This document shows, one piece after another, positions 42,325-51,527 of a stretch of 64,000 bases of DNA. Position numbers and translations under genes: made by a program. The notes beneath the pieces are model-generated. The model was not told the DNA's origin, searched no databases, and saw only the letters and a program-made list of their open reading frames with translations. The DNA is from Pusillimonas sp. UBA6240 (lineage in GTDB: Bacteria; Pseudomonadota; Gammaproteobacteria; Burkholderiales; Burkholderiaceae_B), in NCBI GenBank assembly GCA_002441445.1, contig DJWC01000017.1, positions 7,626-71,625 of the forward strand, written 5' to 3'. Each line of letters starts with the position of its first letter. Positions within the stretch are counted from its first letter, which is position 1.

Positions 42325-43203
42325 CTAGCGCGTTGCGGATAGCTGCTTCTCCCGCGCCGCGCTTTGCAAATGCAGCCGCATGAACTCCGCGGCCTCTTCG
42401 GTACGCCGCTGCAGCAGCAGGTCGATCAGCACCAGATGCTCTTTGCAGCGCCGCAAGGCTTGCTCGCGATCCACCGCCTTCTGATATTCCATCAATCGGC
42501 GGATGCGATTCAAGCGGCGCAGAGAATCCAGAATAAAGGAATTGCCGGAGCATGCCGCTATGGTTTCATGCAGCCTGGTATTGGCATCGAAAATCTGCGC
42601 GGGCGAGACGGTATTGACCATGCCTTCGGCCAGGACCCGCTGCTCTTCACGGCACTGCAGCAGCCGCGGCGCATCCAGCTCGAATCCGGGCTCCAGAATT
42701 CCCGCCGGCTCGATCAACAGACGGAAGCGATAGCCCTGGGCATACGCGTCCGGGGATGTCATCGCTTCAATGAAGACCCATCCATGGCCGGGCAAGCGCT
42801 CGATCCAACCCTCATGAGCGATGCGCCGCAAAATATCGGACAGTTGCGAGCGCGTCACGCCGTAGCGCCGCATCAGTTCGTTTTCGGTAATCCTATCCGG
42901 CAGCAGCCCCGCGAGCCGATCCTGCGCGATCTGCAGATAGATGCGCTCCATCGGCGACTCGGTATCTTCGGGAAGAACAGGCTGCTCATGCGAGCGGGTT
43001 CCCACCACGAAGCCGCCATCAGGGTGGCGTTCGATCAGGGCCTGCTGCGCCATCTGCTGCAAGGCCGCCCTGACAGGCGACCGCGATACGCGCAGCGCCT
43101 CCGCCAGGCCGCGTTCGGGCAAGCGCGTGCCGGCCTCCAGCGCATTCACGTGGATATGTTGCAGGATATCCCGGACCAATTGTGACGATAGTGTGTGTGA
43201 CAT
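42325..43203 (-). CDS. GntR-family regulator with two winged-HTH domains and an FCD-like domain
   Basis: This 292-residue protein has a first winged HTH (residues about 1-66; LPERGLAEALRVSRSPVRAA). A second winged HTH follows (about 84-147; ITENELMRRYGVTRSQLSDI, EGWIERLPGHGWVF). The C-terminal half is a helical FCD-like ligand domain (LHETIAACSGNSFILDSLRR). Ordinary FCD regulators have one HTH and about 230 residues. It diverges from the amidohydrolase-to-ABM gene series and probably controls it through the inverted repeat at 43333-43362. Confidence 0.85.
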   Translation of the reverse strand: MSHTLSSQLVRDILQHIHVNALEAGTRLPERGLAEALRVSRSPVRAALQQMAQQALIERHPDGGFVVGTRSHEQPVLPEDTESPMERIYLQIAQDRLAGLLPDRITENELMRRYGVTRSQLSDILRRIAHEGWIERLPGHGWVFIEAMTSPDAYAQGYRFRLLIEPAGILEPGFELDAPRLLQCREEQRVLAEGMVNTVSPAQIFDANTRLHETIAACSGNSFILDSLRRLNRIRRLMEYQKAVDREQALRRCKEHLVLIDLLLQRRTEEAAEFMRLHLQSAAREKQLSATR

Positions 43204-43332
43204 GCAGAACCCATCAGCAATTGCGGCGAGCCGCTATGGTAACGCGCCCGCCTTCTTCCCCGCCACCCGGCTTTCTCGGCATGGGCGTCTCGGCGAGCAC
43301 CTGCTAGGGGATTTCCCTTGTTTCGGATATTT

Positions 43333-43362
43333 TATGGTACTTTGATAAAACAAAATACCATA
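43333..43362. promoter_or_regulatory. Inverted repeat upstream of the amidohydrolase gene, candidate GntR operator
   Basis: TATGGTA and TACCATA are perfect seven-base arms separated by 16 bases. The symmetry extends inward as ATGGTACTTTGA against ATGGTATTTTGT, 10 of 12 bases. The site ends 10 bases before the start of the amidohydrolase gene and lies between it and the double-HTH regulator. Confidence 0.5.
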
Positions 43363-43372
43363 TACTGAGCGC

Positions 43373-44239
43373 ATGGATAAGCTGAACAGCAACCCTTCGA
43401 TACCGCCGGACGCATGCGACTGCCATGTACATGTCTTCCTGCCCGACCGGTTTCCTTATGCGGCCGATCGCCGCTACACCCCGCCCGCCGCAACCATCGA
43501 TGCGCTGCTCGAACTGCGCAAGCGGCTGGGAACCGGGCGTAGCGTGCTGGTCCAGCCCAGCTGCTACGGCGCCGACAACTCCGCCATGTGCGCCGCGCTG
43601 GCGGCGCTGGGAACCGATGCGGCGCGCGGCATTGCCGCCGTCGATGCCTCGTCCGTCACCGACGAAACCCTGCACCGACTTCACGACGCCGGGGTGCGGG
43701 GGCTGCGCCTGAATCTGCGCGTTCATTCCGCAGACGCGGGCGGCTTGGACCGCATCATCCGCCAATGCCATCAGTCCGCCGACCGCATCCGCAGCTTGGG
43801 CTGGCATCTGCAACTGCATCTGGATGCCGCCTTGCTCACCCGCTTGATGCCGACGCTGAAAGCGCTGGATATTGCAGTGGTACTGGATCATTTCGGTGGA
43901 GGCGCGGATGCCATGGACCTGGTGTCCGATCTGCTTCTCGGCGGCAATACCTGGATCAAGCTATCCGCTCCATATCGGGTATCCGCGCAGCCGGACCACG
44001 CCGACCTCGCCCGGGTCATACGGCGTTACCTGGCTCTGGCTCCCGAAAGGCTGCTCTGGGCGTCGGACTGGCCGCATACGGGCGGCAACGGCTTGCGCCA
44101 CGCCGATATCCACGACATCGAACCCTTCCGCCAGGAAGACGCCCTGCAGACGCTTGCCCGCCTGGCTTCCTGGATAGGCAGCCCCGCGCAGCTGGACGCC
44201 ATCCTTGTCGATAACCCCGCACAACTCTATGGCTTCTAG
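43373..44239 (+). CDS. Amidohydrolase-2 family metal hydrolase (2-pyrone-4,6-dicarboxylate hydrolase-like)
   Basis: This 288-residue TIM-barrel hydrolase has the N-terminal metal motif CDCHVHVF, then GRSVLVQPSCYGADN, LQLHLDA, VVLDHFGGG and LLWASDWPHTGG. This series is that of LigI-type lactonases and related barrel hydrolases acting on lactones or pyrones with carboxylates. There is no signal peptide. No clear ribosome site precedes the ATG at 43373, and a leaderless or nearly leaderless start is possible given the operator directly upstream. It is the first gene of an eight-gene plus-strand series. Confidence 0.85.
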   Translation: MDKLNSNPSIPPDACDCHVHVFLPDRFPYAADRRYTPPAATIDALLELRKRLGTGRSVLVQPSCYGADNSAMCAALAALGTDAARGIAAVDASSVTDETLHRLHDAGVRGLRLNLRVHSADAGGLDRIIRQCHQSADRIRSLGWHLQLHLDAALLTRLMPTLKALDIAVVLDHFGGGADAMDLVSDLLLGGNTWIKLSAPYRVSAQPDHADLARVIRRYLALAPERLLWASDWPHTGGNGLRHADIHDIEPFRQEDALQTLARLASWIGSPAQLDAILVDNPAQLYGF

Positions 44240-44269
44240 TCATTCACCGTTCCGAAAGGGCACACCCTC

Positions 44270-45640
44270 ATGATCCACGTCATCAATCCGGCAACCGAAC
44301 AGCGCATCGCCAGCTACGACCTGCACACGCCTGCGCAGGTCGGGCAAATGCTGGAAAAGGCTTCGAAGGCCCAGCGAAGCTGGGCGCTGAAGCCCATCGA
44401 AGAACGCGCGGAGCTGCTGTTGGCGATTGCCGCGGTCCTGCGGCGCAACCGCGCGGCCTATGCCCGCCTGATCACCCGCGAGATGGGCAAGCCCATTACG
44501 GAAGCCGAAGCCGAGATCGAAAAGTCAGCCGTCACCTGCGAGTTCTATGCAAAGACGGCGCCTGTTTTCCTGGCGGACATCTCCGTCGCCAGCAATGCCC
44601 GCGACAGCCGTGTCGTGTTCGATCCGCTGGGCGTCGTGCTGGCCATCATGCCCTGGAATTACCCATTCTGGCAGTTCATCCGTTTTGCCGCCCCTGCGTT
44701 GGCCGTGGGTAACGGCGCCGTGCTGAAACATGCCAATAATGTTCCCGGCTGCGCCCTGGCCCTGGAGCAGGCATTCAAAGAGGCCGGAGCGCCGGACGGC
44801 CTGGTTGCGGCGCTGCTGATCGAAGCCTCCGATGTCGCCGGCGTGCTGGCCGACAAGCGCATTGCCGCCGTCACGTTGACCGGTTCCACCGCCGTGGGCA
44901 AGCTGGTCGCCGCGCAGGCGGGGCGGCTCATGAAAAAGCAGGTATTGGAACTGGGCGGCTCCGACCCTTTCATCGTCCTGGCCGATGCCGACGTTCCCGC
45001 CGCGGCAAAGGCGGCGGTCAAGGCGCGTTTTTCCAACACTGGCCAAAGCTGCATTTCTTCCAAGCGTTTCATTATCGATGCTTCGGTCGCCGACCAGTTC
45101 GTCGAGGCGTTCTGCGACGCGGTGAAAGCGTTGAAAGCAGGCGATCCGGAAGACCGCGGCACGGACATTGGGCCGATGGCCCGGGAGAACCTGCGAGACG
45201 ATATACACGCCCAGGTCCGGAAATCCATACAGCAAGGCGCCCGCCTGCTGCTGGGCGGAAAACCCGTCGCAGGCCCCGGCTATTTCTACGAGCCCACGGT
45301 TCTGGACCATGTCGGGCCGGACATGACGGCCGCCACCGAAGAAACCTTCGGCCCGGTCGCCGCCATCATCCGCGCGGCCGATACCGAAGAAGCCATACGC
45401 ATCGCCAATGCAACCGAGTTCGGCCTGGGCGCCGCGCTGTGGACCAGCGACCTGGCGGCCGCCGAAACCCTCGCGCGCCGCATCGAAGCGGGCGCGGTAT
45501 TCGTCAACGGCATGGTCGCCTCGGACGCGCGGCTGCCCTTTGGCGGCATCAAGCAGTCCGGCTATGGGCGCGAGCTCGGGGAGTTCGGCATCCGGGAATT
45601 CACCAACATCAAGACTCTATGGATCGGGCCCGCCCGCTAA
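44270..45640 (+). CDS. NAD(P)-dependent aldehyde dehydrogenase (succinate-semialdehyde dehydrogenase-like)
   Basis: This 456-residue protein has the catalytic Cys261 in NTGQSCISSKRF, the base Glu in LELGGSDPF, and the nucleotide-binding region around TLTGSTAVGKLV. Its length and PWNYPFWQFIR segment match the short succinate-semialdehyde dehydrogenase group. It follows the amidohydrolase gene by 30 bases. It probably oxidises an aldehyde produced in this pathway; the substrate is not fixed by sequence. Confidence 0.92.
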   Translation: MIHVINPATEQRIASYDLHTPAQVGQMLEKASKAQRSWALKPIEERAELLLAIAAVLRRNRAAYARLITREMGKPITEAEAEIEKSAVTCEFYAKTAPVFLADISVASNARDSRVVFDPLGVVLAIMPWNYPFWQFIRFAAPALAVGNGAVLKHANNVPGCALALEQAFKEAGAPDGLVAALLIEASDVAGVLADKRIAAVTLTGSTAVGKLVAAQAGRLMKKQVLELGGSDPFIVLADADVPAAAKAAVKARFSNTGQSCISSKRFIIDASVADQFVEAFCDAVKALKAGDPEDRGTDIGPMARENLRDDIHAQVRKSIQQGARLLLGGKPVAGPGYFYEPTVLDHVGPDMTAATEETFGPVAAIIRAADTEEAIRIANATEFGLGAALWTSDLAAAETLARRIEAGAVFVNGMVASDARLPFGGIKQSGYGRELGEFGIREFTNIKTLWIGPAR

Positions 45641-45663
45641 GCAACCTTGTCAAGGACTCACTC

Positions 45664-46077
45664 ATGATCAAGACCAAATCCAACGCGGTTCTCCTGAAAC
45701 CGGACACCCTGAAGAAGCATGACCGCGGCGGCGGCGCCAGCACGACGCCCCTGGTCACCAAAGGCTTGGGCGCGTCCGTATTCATCACCGGCTATACCGA
45801 ATTTCAGGGCGGCGCAGAGATCCCCTTTCACCATCACAACTGCGAAGAGAGCGTGCTGCTGCTGGAAGGAAATGCGTTCTTCGACATTGACGGCGAAGAG
45901 TTCGAGGTCAAGCCGCAAGACGTCACCTTTATCCCCGCGGGTGTGCCTCATCGCTTTCGCAACGCGTCTGAAACGGCGCCCATGAAGATCATGTGGATCT
46001 ACGGCTTGCCGGATGCCACGCGCACATTGGTGGAAACAGGCGAGACCCGTCCTATCGCCGCCGAGCACAACGCCTGA
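45664..46077 (+). CDS. Cupin-domain protein
   Basis: This 137-residue single-cupin protein has the first motif EIPFHHHNCEESVLLLEG and the second motif FIPAGVPHRFRN, giving the three His and one Glu of a metal site. It may be an isomerase, a dioxygenase or a small-molecule-binding helper. The start at 45664 is preferred over the long overlapping frame beginning at 45439. It lies 23 bases after the aldehyde dehydrogenase gene. Confidence 0.85.
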   Translation: MIKTKSNAVLLKPDTLKKHDRGGGASTTPLVTKGLGASVFITGYTEFQGGAEIPFHHHNCEESVLLLEGNAFFDIDGEEFEVKPQDVTFIPAGVPHRFRNASETAPMKIMWIYGLPDATRTLVETGETRPIAAEHNA

Positions 46078-46117
46078 CCTGCCGCCAGGCAACACTTATT
46101 CCTGCTGGAACCACATC

Positions 46118-47194
46118 ATGCAATTTCTCGTACTTCCCGGAGACGGCATCGGCCCCGAAATCGTAGCGGCGGCGGTCGATGTCCTGGAAGCGGCCAATCA
46201 GAAGTTTGGCCTGGACCTCCATTTCACTTATGAGGACATCGGCTTCGCCAGCCTGGAAAAACATGGCACCACGCTGCGCGAGGATGTGCTGCAAGGCGCC
46301 CGCCGGTTCGATGGCATCCTGCTGGGTACGCAGTCCCATGCCGATTATCCTCCTCCCGAGCAGGGCGGCCGCAATATTTCCGGCGCATTCCGCGTGGGGC
46401 TGGATTTGTACGCCAACGTCCGTCCGGCCCGCACCCGTCCCTTCCTGCCCAGCAATCTCAGCGCGGGCAAGACCATGGATCTGGTCATCATGCGCGAGGC
46501 GACCGAAGGTTTCTATCCCGACCGCAACATGTCCCGCGGCTGGGGGGAAATGATGCCGTCGCCGGACATGGCCATTTCCGTTCGCAAGATCACCCGCCAC
46601 TGCAGCGAGCGCATCGCGCGGCGCGCTTTCGAACTTGCCGTGAAGCGCAAGAAAAAAGTCACGGCCATCCACAAGGCCAACAGCTTCCATATGACGGACG
46701 GGCTATTCCTGGAATGCGCGCGCAAGGTCGCCGCGGAATTCCCGGCGGTCGCTTTCAACGACCTGCTGGTCGATGCCTCGACCGCCCATCTGGTGCGCAA
46801 TCCGGAACAATTCGATGTGCTCGTCGCCGAGAACTTCTACGGCGACATCCTGTCGGACCTGGCCAGCGAGCTATCCGGCAGCCTCGGGCTTGCCGGCTCG
46901 ATCATGGCCGGCGACCAGCTGTGTTGCGCACAAGCGCAGCATGGGTCCGCGCCCGACATCCAGGGCCAGGACAAGGCGAATCCGACATCCATGATCCTGT
47001 CGGCGGCCATGCTGCTGGAGTGGCTGGGCGAGCACCGCCAGCTTGCCGCTTACCGTCACGCAGGGGCTGCCCTCCATGCCGCCGTCGAGGCAACACTTGC
47101 AAACCCCGACATGCGCACGCCGGATCTCAAGGGTTCGGTCGGCACGAAAGCATTCGGCGCGGCCGTCACCGCGCATATCCGGGCGCAGCAATAA
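46118..47194 (+). CDS. Isopropylmalate/isocitrate/tartrate dehydrogenase-family protein
   Basis: This 358-residue beta-decarboxylating dehydrogenase has MQFLVLPGDGIGPEIVAAAV, the substrate-binding arginines around RPARTRPF, MREATEGFY, the catalytic Lys in AIHKANSFHMTDG and the metal Asp residues in NFYGDILSDLASELSG. The family oxidises and decarboxylates 2-hydroxy acids such as isopropylmalate, tartrate or homoisocitrate. Placement in a catabolic operon argues for a tartrate- or alkylmalate-like substrate rather than leucine synthesis. The start at 46118 fits the family N-terminus. Confidence 0.9.
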   Translation: MQFLVLPGDGIGPEIVAAAVDVLEAANQKFGLDLHFTYEDIGFASLEKHGTTLREDVLQGARRFDGILLGTQSHADYPPPEQGGRNISGAFRVGLDLYANVRPARTRPFLPSNLSAGKTMDLVIMREATEGFYPDRNMSRGWGEMMPSPDMAISVRKITRHCSERIARRAFELAVKRKKKVTAIHKANSFHMTDGLFLECARKVAAEFPAVAFNDLLVDASTAHLVRNPEQFDVLVAENFYGDILSDLASELSGSLGLAGSIMAGDQLCCAQAQHGSAPDIQGQDKANPTSMILSAAMLLEWLGEHRQLAAYRHAGAALHAAVEATLANPDMRTPDLKGSVGTKAFGAAVTAHIRAQQ

Positions 47195-47282
47195 CGCGCT
47201 TTCCACAACACCGCCATATCTGCAATGGCATGCCTTTCGATACGGGAGCCGTTGCAGCATCGTCACACCGAGGAGACAACCC

Positions 47283-48263
47283 ATGTTCCGCCTTACCCGC
47301 AGATTAGCGCTCATTACCGCGCTTTCCATCCCCATCGCGCCCGCCCTGGCGGGCAACGGTCCGGATAATTATCCGGATCGCCCCGTAACCGTCATCGTGC
47401 CTTTCTCGCCCGGAGGCGGGAGCGACAATATCGCACGCTATATCGCCGCGCGCCTGCACGAGCGCACGAACGGAACGATCATGGTGGAAAACCGCCCAGG
47501 CGCCGGCACCAACATCGGCAACGGCCTTGCCGCCCAAGCGAACCCGGATGGGTACACGCTTCTATTCGCCCAGGTGACGCTGGCGATCAACCCCCATATC
47601 TACCATGACCTGCGCTACGATGTACAAAAGGATTTCACGCCTGTCGCCCACATCGCCAGCTCGCCGACCGTACTGCTGACGAATCATCACACCGGCGTCA
47701 AGACCGTCGAAGAACTCGTCAATTACGCCAAAAAGAATCCGGGCGCGGTGAATTACGGGTCCGGCGGCACCGGCACCTCTGTTCACCTGGCGGGCCATCT
47801 GTTCAACTCCATTGCGAAGCTGGACATGACCCATATCCCGTACAAGGGCAGCAGCCCCGCCATGACGGATCTGATCGGCGGCCGGGTTCAAGCCATTTTC
47901 GATACGGCGCCCTCTGCCGTTCCCCAGGTGCGCGGAGGCAAGGTCGTACCGCTGGCTGTCACGGGAAAGGCCAGGCTCGAGGCTTTGCCCGATGTGCCCA
48001 CATTCGCCGAAGCGGGCTATCCCGCGTTCGACGCCCCCGCATGGTATGGCCTCATGGCGCCCAGCGGGACGCCCGCCGCCGTCGTCAAATACCTCAACGC
48101 GCAAGTCAACCTGATCCTGGAAGAGCCTGAAACCAAAGAGCGCTTTATGCAACTGGGCTCGGTCGCCGTTCCCGGAACACCCGAGGATTTTGTTAAATTC
48201 ATTGCCAATGAATCCAAGCGCTGGGCAGCCGTCGTCAAAAGCGCGAATATCGCTGCGAACTGA
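47283..48263 (+). CDS. Bug/TctC-type periplasmic binding protein
   Basis: This 326-residue protein has a signal peptide (core ending PALA), then YPDRPVTVIVPFSPGGGSDN, VENRPGAGTNIGNGLAA and AVNYGSGGTGTSVHLAGHLF. GAGGAG precedes the start. It lies within the amidohydrolase/aldehyde dehydrogenase series and probably captures the starting substrate. No TctAB genes are nearby. Confidence 0.92.
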   Translation: MFRLTRRLALITALSIPIAPALAGNGPDNYPDRPVTVIVPFSPGGGSDNIARYIAARLHERTNGTIMVENRPGAGTNIGNGLAAQANPDGYTLLFAQVTLAINPHIYHDLRYDVQKDFTPVAHIASSPTVLLTNHHTGVKTVEELVNYAKKNPGAVNYGSGGTGTSVHLAGHLFNSIAKLDMTHIPYKGSSPAMTDLIGGRVQAIFDTAPSAVPQVRGGKVVPLAVTGKARLEALPDVPTFAEAGYPAFDAPAWYGLMAPSGTPAAVVKYLNAQVNLILEEPETKERFMQLGSVAVPGTPEDFVKFIANESKRWAAVVKSANIAAN

Positions 48264-48318
48264 GGCTGCGCCGCGGGAATCAGTTTTCTCCTCTCATCAC
48301 TGGCAAAAGGAAACCATC

Positions 48319-48504
48319 ATGCCCGAAGTCGTCGTCTATGCCGTCAAGGGTCGCACCCGCGAACAGAAGAAAATGCTCATGCAGAAAATCACGCAGGCGG
48401 TCGTCGAAAGCTTCGGCGTCGATGGCGACCGAGTCATCGTGCAAATCGTCGAGGCCGATCCCGACCACAAATCGCGCGGCGGTGTACTCTATAGCGAACG
48501 CTGA
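48319..48504 (+). CDS. 4-oxalocrotonate tautomerase-family protein
   Basis: This 61-residue protein starts MPEVVVYAVKGRTREQKKML. Removal of Met exposes the catalytic Pro1 typical of 4-OT enzymes, which move double bonds in 2-oxo-3-enoic or related acids. Its length is that of the classical small 4-OT subunit. It lies 55 bases after the Bug gene and is followed by the ABM gene 32 bases on. A keto-enol step in the pathway is likely. Confidence 0.85.
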   Translation: MPEVVVYAVKGRTREQKKMLMQKITQAVVESFGVDGDRVIVQIVEADPDHKSRGGVLYSER

Positions 48505-48536
48505 TTCCCGCAACTCTATCCACGAACAGGACCATC

Positions 48537-48842
48537 ATGATCGAAGAAGTCGCCGACCTGCGCATCCAGCCCGGTCAGCAGCAGGCATTCGAAGCCGCCG
48601 TCCACAAAGGCGCCACCACCGTCATCTCTAACGCCAAGGGGTTTCTGGGCTACAGCGTCAGCCGCAGCATCGAAACGCCGGAGCGCTATCTGCTGAGAAT
48701 CCAGTGGGCGAGCCTGGAAGACCACACCGTCGGCTTCCGCGAGTCGCCGCTGTTCAAGCAATGGCGCGCCATCGTCGGCCCATTCTTCACCGCGCCCCCG
48801 GCGGTCGAGCATTTCACGGTGGTGGACAAGCCGGCGCAATAG
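48537..48842 (+). CDS. Antibiotic-biosynthesis-monooxygenase (ABM) domain protein
   Basis: This 101-residue dimeric ferredoxin-like protein begins MIEEVADLRIQPGQQQAFEA and has GFLGYSVSRSIETPERYLL and the W-x2-LEDHT segment. ABM proteins act as cofactor-free monooxygenases, as heme-degrading IsdG-like enzymes or as stress proteins. Here the operon suggests a step on a small organic acid or quinol. Heme residues of IsdG are not evident. Confidence 0.82.
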   Translation: MIEEVADLRIQPGQQQAFEAAVHKGATTVISNAKGFLGYSVSRSIETPERYLLRIQWASLEDHTVGFRESPLFKQWRAIVGPFFTAPPAVEHFTVVDKPAQ

Positions 48843-48954
48843 GGCTGATCGCGCGTTCCAGGGCGTGTCTGGGGTGGTTTTTGTGTATTCGCTACTACAA
48901 TGATTCAGCTCCGCCAGCCTGGCGGGGCTCAATGCCCACGCACGCGAACCGCAC

Positions 48955-50373
48955 ATGACAGCCCTGCATACGCTTTCCGCAACGGATCTGCTCGTCCTGA
49001 TCCGCAGCAAACAACTTTCCCCCGTCGAGCTCGTGCGAGCCAGCCTGGATCGCGCCGAGCGCCTTCAGCCCGACTTGAACTGCTTCATTACCTTGTGCGG
49101 CGAGCAGGCGCTGGAGCAGGCGCGGGAGGCCGAGCGGGCGGTCATGCAAGGCAGGCCCTTGGGCCGCTTGCATGGCATTCCCTACACGGTCAAGGATCTC
49201 GTGCATACCGCGGGCGTTCGCACGACATTCGGCACCGTGCTTTACCAAGACAACATCCCCACGGAGGACGCTCCCTCCGTCGCGCGCCTGAATGCTGAGG
49301 GGGCGATTCTGATCGGCAAGACGACCACGCCAGAGTTCGGCTCTCAGCCGTTCACGCGTTCACCGCTATTCGGGCAGACGCGCAATGCGTGGGATGCGGG
49401 GCGGACCAGCGGGGGGTCCAGCGGAGGAGCCGCCGTGGCGACGGCCGCCGGGATTGCGCCGCTGGCGGTCGCGACGGACGGGGGCGGCTCGACCCGCATC
49501 CCCGCCGCCTGCAATGGCGTCGTCGGCATCAAGCAGAGCAATGGCGTCATTCCGCACAGTCAGGCCCAGGATTTGTTCGGCAACCAGACTTATGTCACAC
49601 CGACGACGCGCACCGTGGCAGACACCGGATTGATGCTGCAGGTGATGAGCGGCGATTATGCGCTCGACCCCTGGTCTATCGGCCTGAAGCGCGGGGATTA
49701 TTGCCAGGCTGCCCGCCACCAGGGTGATTTGCGCGGGAAACGCATCCGCTATTGCTATGCGCCGGAGGGGCGGCACGTCTCGGCCGATGTAAGGCGAAAT
49801 TTCGATGCGGCGCTTCAGAAGTTCGAGCAATTGGGGGCCGGGCTCGAACCCTTCGAGGCCCGCGATTTCATCGTCGAACCTATCTGGCGCACCATCAACC
49901 ATACTGTCTGGCGCACGCGGTTCCTGCCGCTGGTCGAGCAACATGGGGACACATTCAGCGCGACCTTCCGGCGGCAGATTCTGTCGGCGGGCGAATTCAG
50001 CGCGGCTGATTATCAAGAGGCGATGTTCGCCCGTACGGCGCTATTCAAGCGTATGCAAGCCTTGTTCGATACCGCCGACTTGTTCGTCACCCCGACGATT
50101 ACCCGCACGGCATTGCCGCTGGACATGGATCTGTTCGACCCCTTGGACATAGACGGCAAGCAATACGAGGGGATTCGGACGCACTGGTACCCGTGGACCA
50201 TGGTTTTCAATATGACCGGGCATCCCGCCGTGACGCTGCCTTGCGGGCTGGCTTCCGATGGGTTGCCCACCGGCATTCAACTCGTGGCTCGCTATGGCGG
50301 CGACGAGGAGCTGTTGAGGTTTGCGTCTGTATTCGAAAGCGTGATGGGGCCGGCGCCTCAGCCCGCGTTATGA
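48955..50373 (+). CDS. Amidase signature family hydrolase
   Basis: This 472-residue protein has the Ser-cisSer-Lys triad: Lys80 in YTVKDL, cis-Ser155 in GGSSGGAA and nucleophile Ser179 in TDGGGSTRIPAA. It cleaves an amide in the cytoplasm (no signal peptide). It follows the ABM gene by 112 bases on the same strand and may be an end gene of the series or an independent unit. It converges on a Bug gene with a strong hairpin between. GatA is unlikely, since gatB/gatC are absent. Confidence 0.9.
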   Translation: MTALHTLSATDLLVLIRSKQLSPVELVRASLDRAERLQPDLNCFITLCGEQALEQAREAERAVMQGRPLGRLHGIPYTVKDLVHTAGVRTTFGTVLYQDNIPTEDAPSVARLNAEGAILIGKTTTPEFGSQPFTRSPLFGQTRNAWDAGRTSGGSSGGAAVATAAGIAPLAVATDGGGSTRIPAACNGVVGIKQSNGVIPHSQAQDLFGNQTYVTPTTRTVADTGLMLQVMSGDYALDPWSIGLKRGDYCQAARHQGDLRGKRIRYCYAPEGRHVSADVRRNFDAALQKFEQLGAGLEPFEARDFIVEPIWRTINHTVWRTRFLPLVEQHGDTFSATFRRQILSAGEFSAADYQEAMFARTALFKRMQALFDTADLFVTPTITRTALPLDMDLFDPLDIDGKQYEGIRTHWYPWTMVFNMTGHPAVTLPCGLASDGLPTGIQLVARYGGDEELLRFASVFESVMGPAPQPAL

Positions 50374-50376
50374 AGC

Positions 50377-50405
50377 GGGAAGCGCCGCGAGCTGCGGAGC
50401 TTCCC
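50377..50405. terminator. Bidirectional hairpin between convergent genes
   Basis: GGGAAGC and GCTTCCC are perfect seven-base arms, extended inward by CCGC/GCGG after a single mismatched pair, with a five-base loop. It sits three bases after the amidase stop codon and before the end of the convergent Bug gene. Confidence 0.55.
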
Positions 50406-50423
50406 TTCCAAGGCGCGCGGCGT

Positions 50424-51416
50424 TCAGTCCATCGCGATGCCGGTACGCTGCACGATAGGGCGCCAGAATTCGAGCTCGTCGCGTGCGCGCTGCGCCATGC
50501 TGGCCCCTTTGGCCGGCGCCATCACCAAGCCCTTGGCGGCGAGTTGCTTGCGTAATTCGGGCGCTTCGGAAGCTTGCAGGAAGGCCTCTTCAAGCGCGGC
50601 AACGACGTTGTCAGGCGTTTGGGCGGGCGCGACAATGCCGTAGAAGCTGGTTGCCGCCTTGAATTCCGGGAAGCCTTGTTCCGCCAGCGTTTTGACATCG
50701 GGCAGGGCATCGAGCCGTTTGGTCCCGCTGACGCCGAGGAACTTGATCCGCTTGGCTTCGTATAGCGGCATCATGCTGGCGACGGCATCCCAGCCGATGG
50801 AGACCACGCCGCTGGCGACATCGATCAGCATGGGCGATGCGCCCCGGTACGCCACCGGTTCGATGTGCAGCTTCTGGCTTTCATTGAGAGCCAGTATCCC
50901 CAAGTGGCCGGAGCTGCCCAGCGTCGCCACGCCCAGGCTGGTTCCCGACGAAGCCTTCTTCGCCCATTCGACATATTCGCCCATGCTATTGAAAGGCTGC
51001 GATGCGCCGGTGACGATGGCCGTCGGGATGTCGACCAATGTCGCGACCGCGCGCAGGTCTTTTTGCGCATCGTAGCCGGGCGCCTTGTAGGTCAAGGGGA
51101 AAATGGTCAACAGCGGCGAGGGGACCAGATACACGGTGCCGCCATCCGGCTTCGAATCCTTGACATAATTGAGTCCGATCCGGCCAGAAGCGCCGGCCCG
51201 GTTTTCCACGATAACGTTCGCAATGCCATCCTTGCGCAACTGCTCCGCATAGATGCGCGCCGTAGTGTCGGCGGCGCCGCCCGGCGCATAGCCCACCACG
51301 AGTGTCAGTGTTTCAGGGAGTGCAGCCTTCTTATCGGCGGCGTGTGCGGGCAAGGCCATTGCAAGGCAGGCAAGGCCGAGCAAAATACCGCGGCTTAGGG
51401 TTGAAGTCATCGACAT
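50424..51416 (-). CDS. Bug/TctC-type periplasmic binding protein
   Basis: This 330-residue protein has a signal peptide (core ending PAHAA). The mature part has TLTLVVGYAPGGAADTTARIY, VENRAGASGRIGLNYVK and a less typical mid-region (KASSGTSLGVATLGSSGHLG). It is the more divergent of two tandem Bug genes ending a CoA-transferase/GntR/crotonase operon; the gap from the first is 111 bases. GAGGAC precedes the start at 51416. Confidence 0.9.
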   Translation of the reverse strand: MSMTSTLSRGILLGLACLAMALPAHAADKKAALPETLTLVVGYAPGGAADTTARIYAEQLRKDGIANVIVENRAGASGRIGLNYVKDSKPDGGTVYLVPSPLLTIFPLTYKAPGYDAQKDLRAVATLVDIPTAIVTGASQPFNSMGEYVEWAKKASSGTSLGVATLGSSGHLGILALNESQKLHIEPVAYRGASPMLIDVASGVVSIGWDAVASMMPLYEAKRIKFLGVSGTKRLDALPDVKTLAEQGFPEFKAATSFYGIVAPAQTPDNVVAALEEAFLQASEAPELRKQLAAKGLVMAPAKGASMAQRARDELEFWRPIVQRTGIAMD

Positions 51417-51527
51417 GGGCTGTCCTCGCTGGATATGGGTGGGGTCGTCGGTCATTATAATGACCGGAAGCCCGCGCGGGGATGCGCAACATCATCCCGG
51501 GCGGGCATGGCCCACGCCCTGATTGTC

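Noticed and set aside
48955..50373. Assignment of the amidase as GatA (tRNA amidotransferase)
   Set aside because: No gatB or gatC lies near, and the catabolic context and sequence type fit a general amidase.
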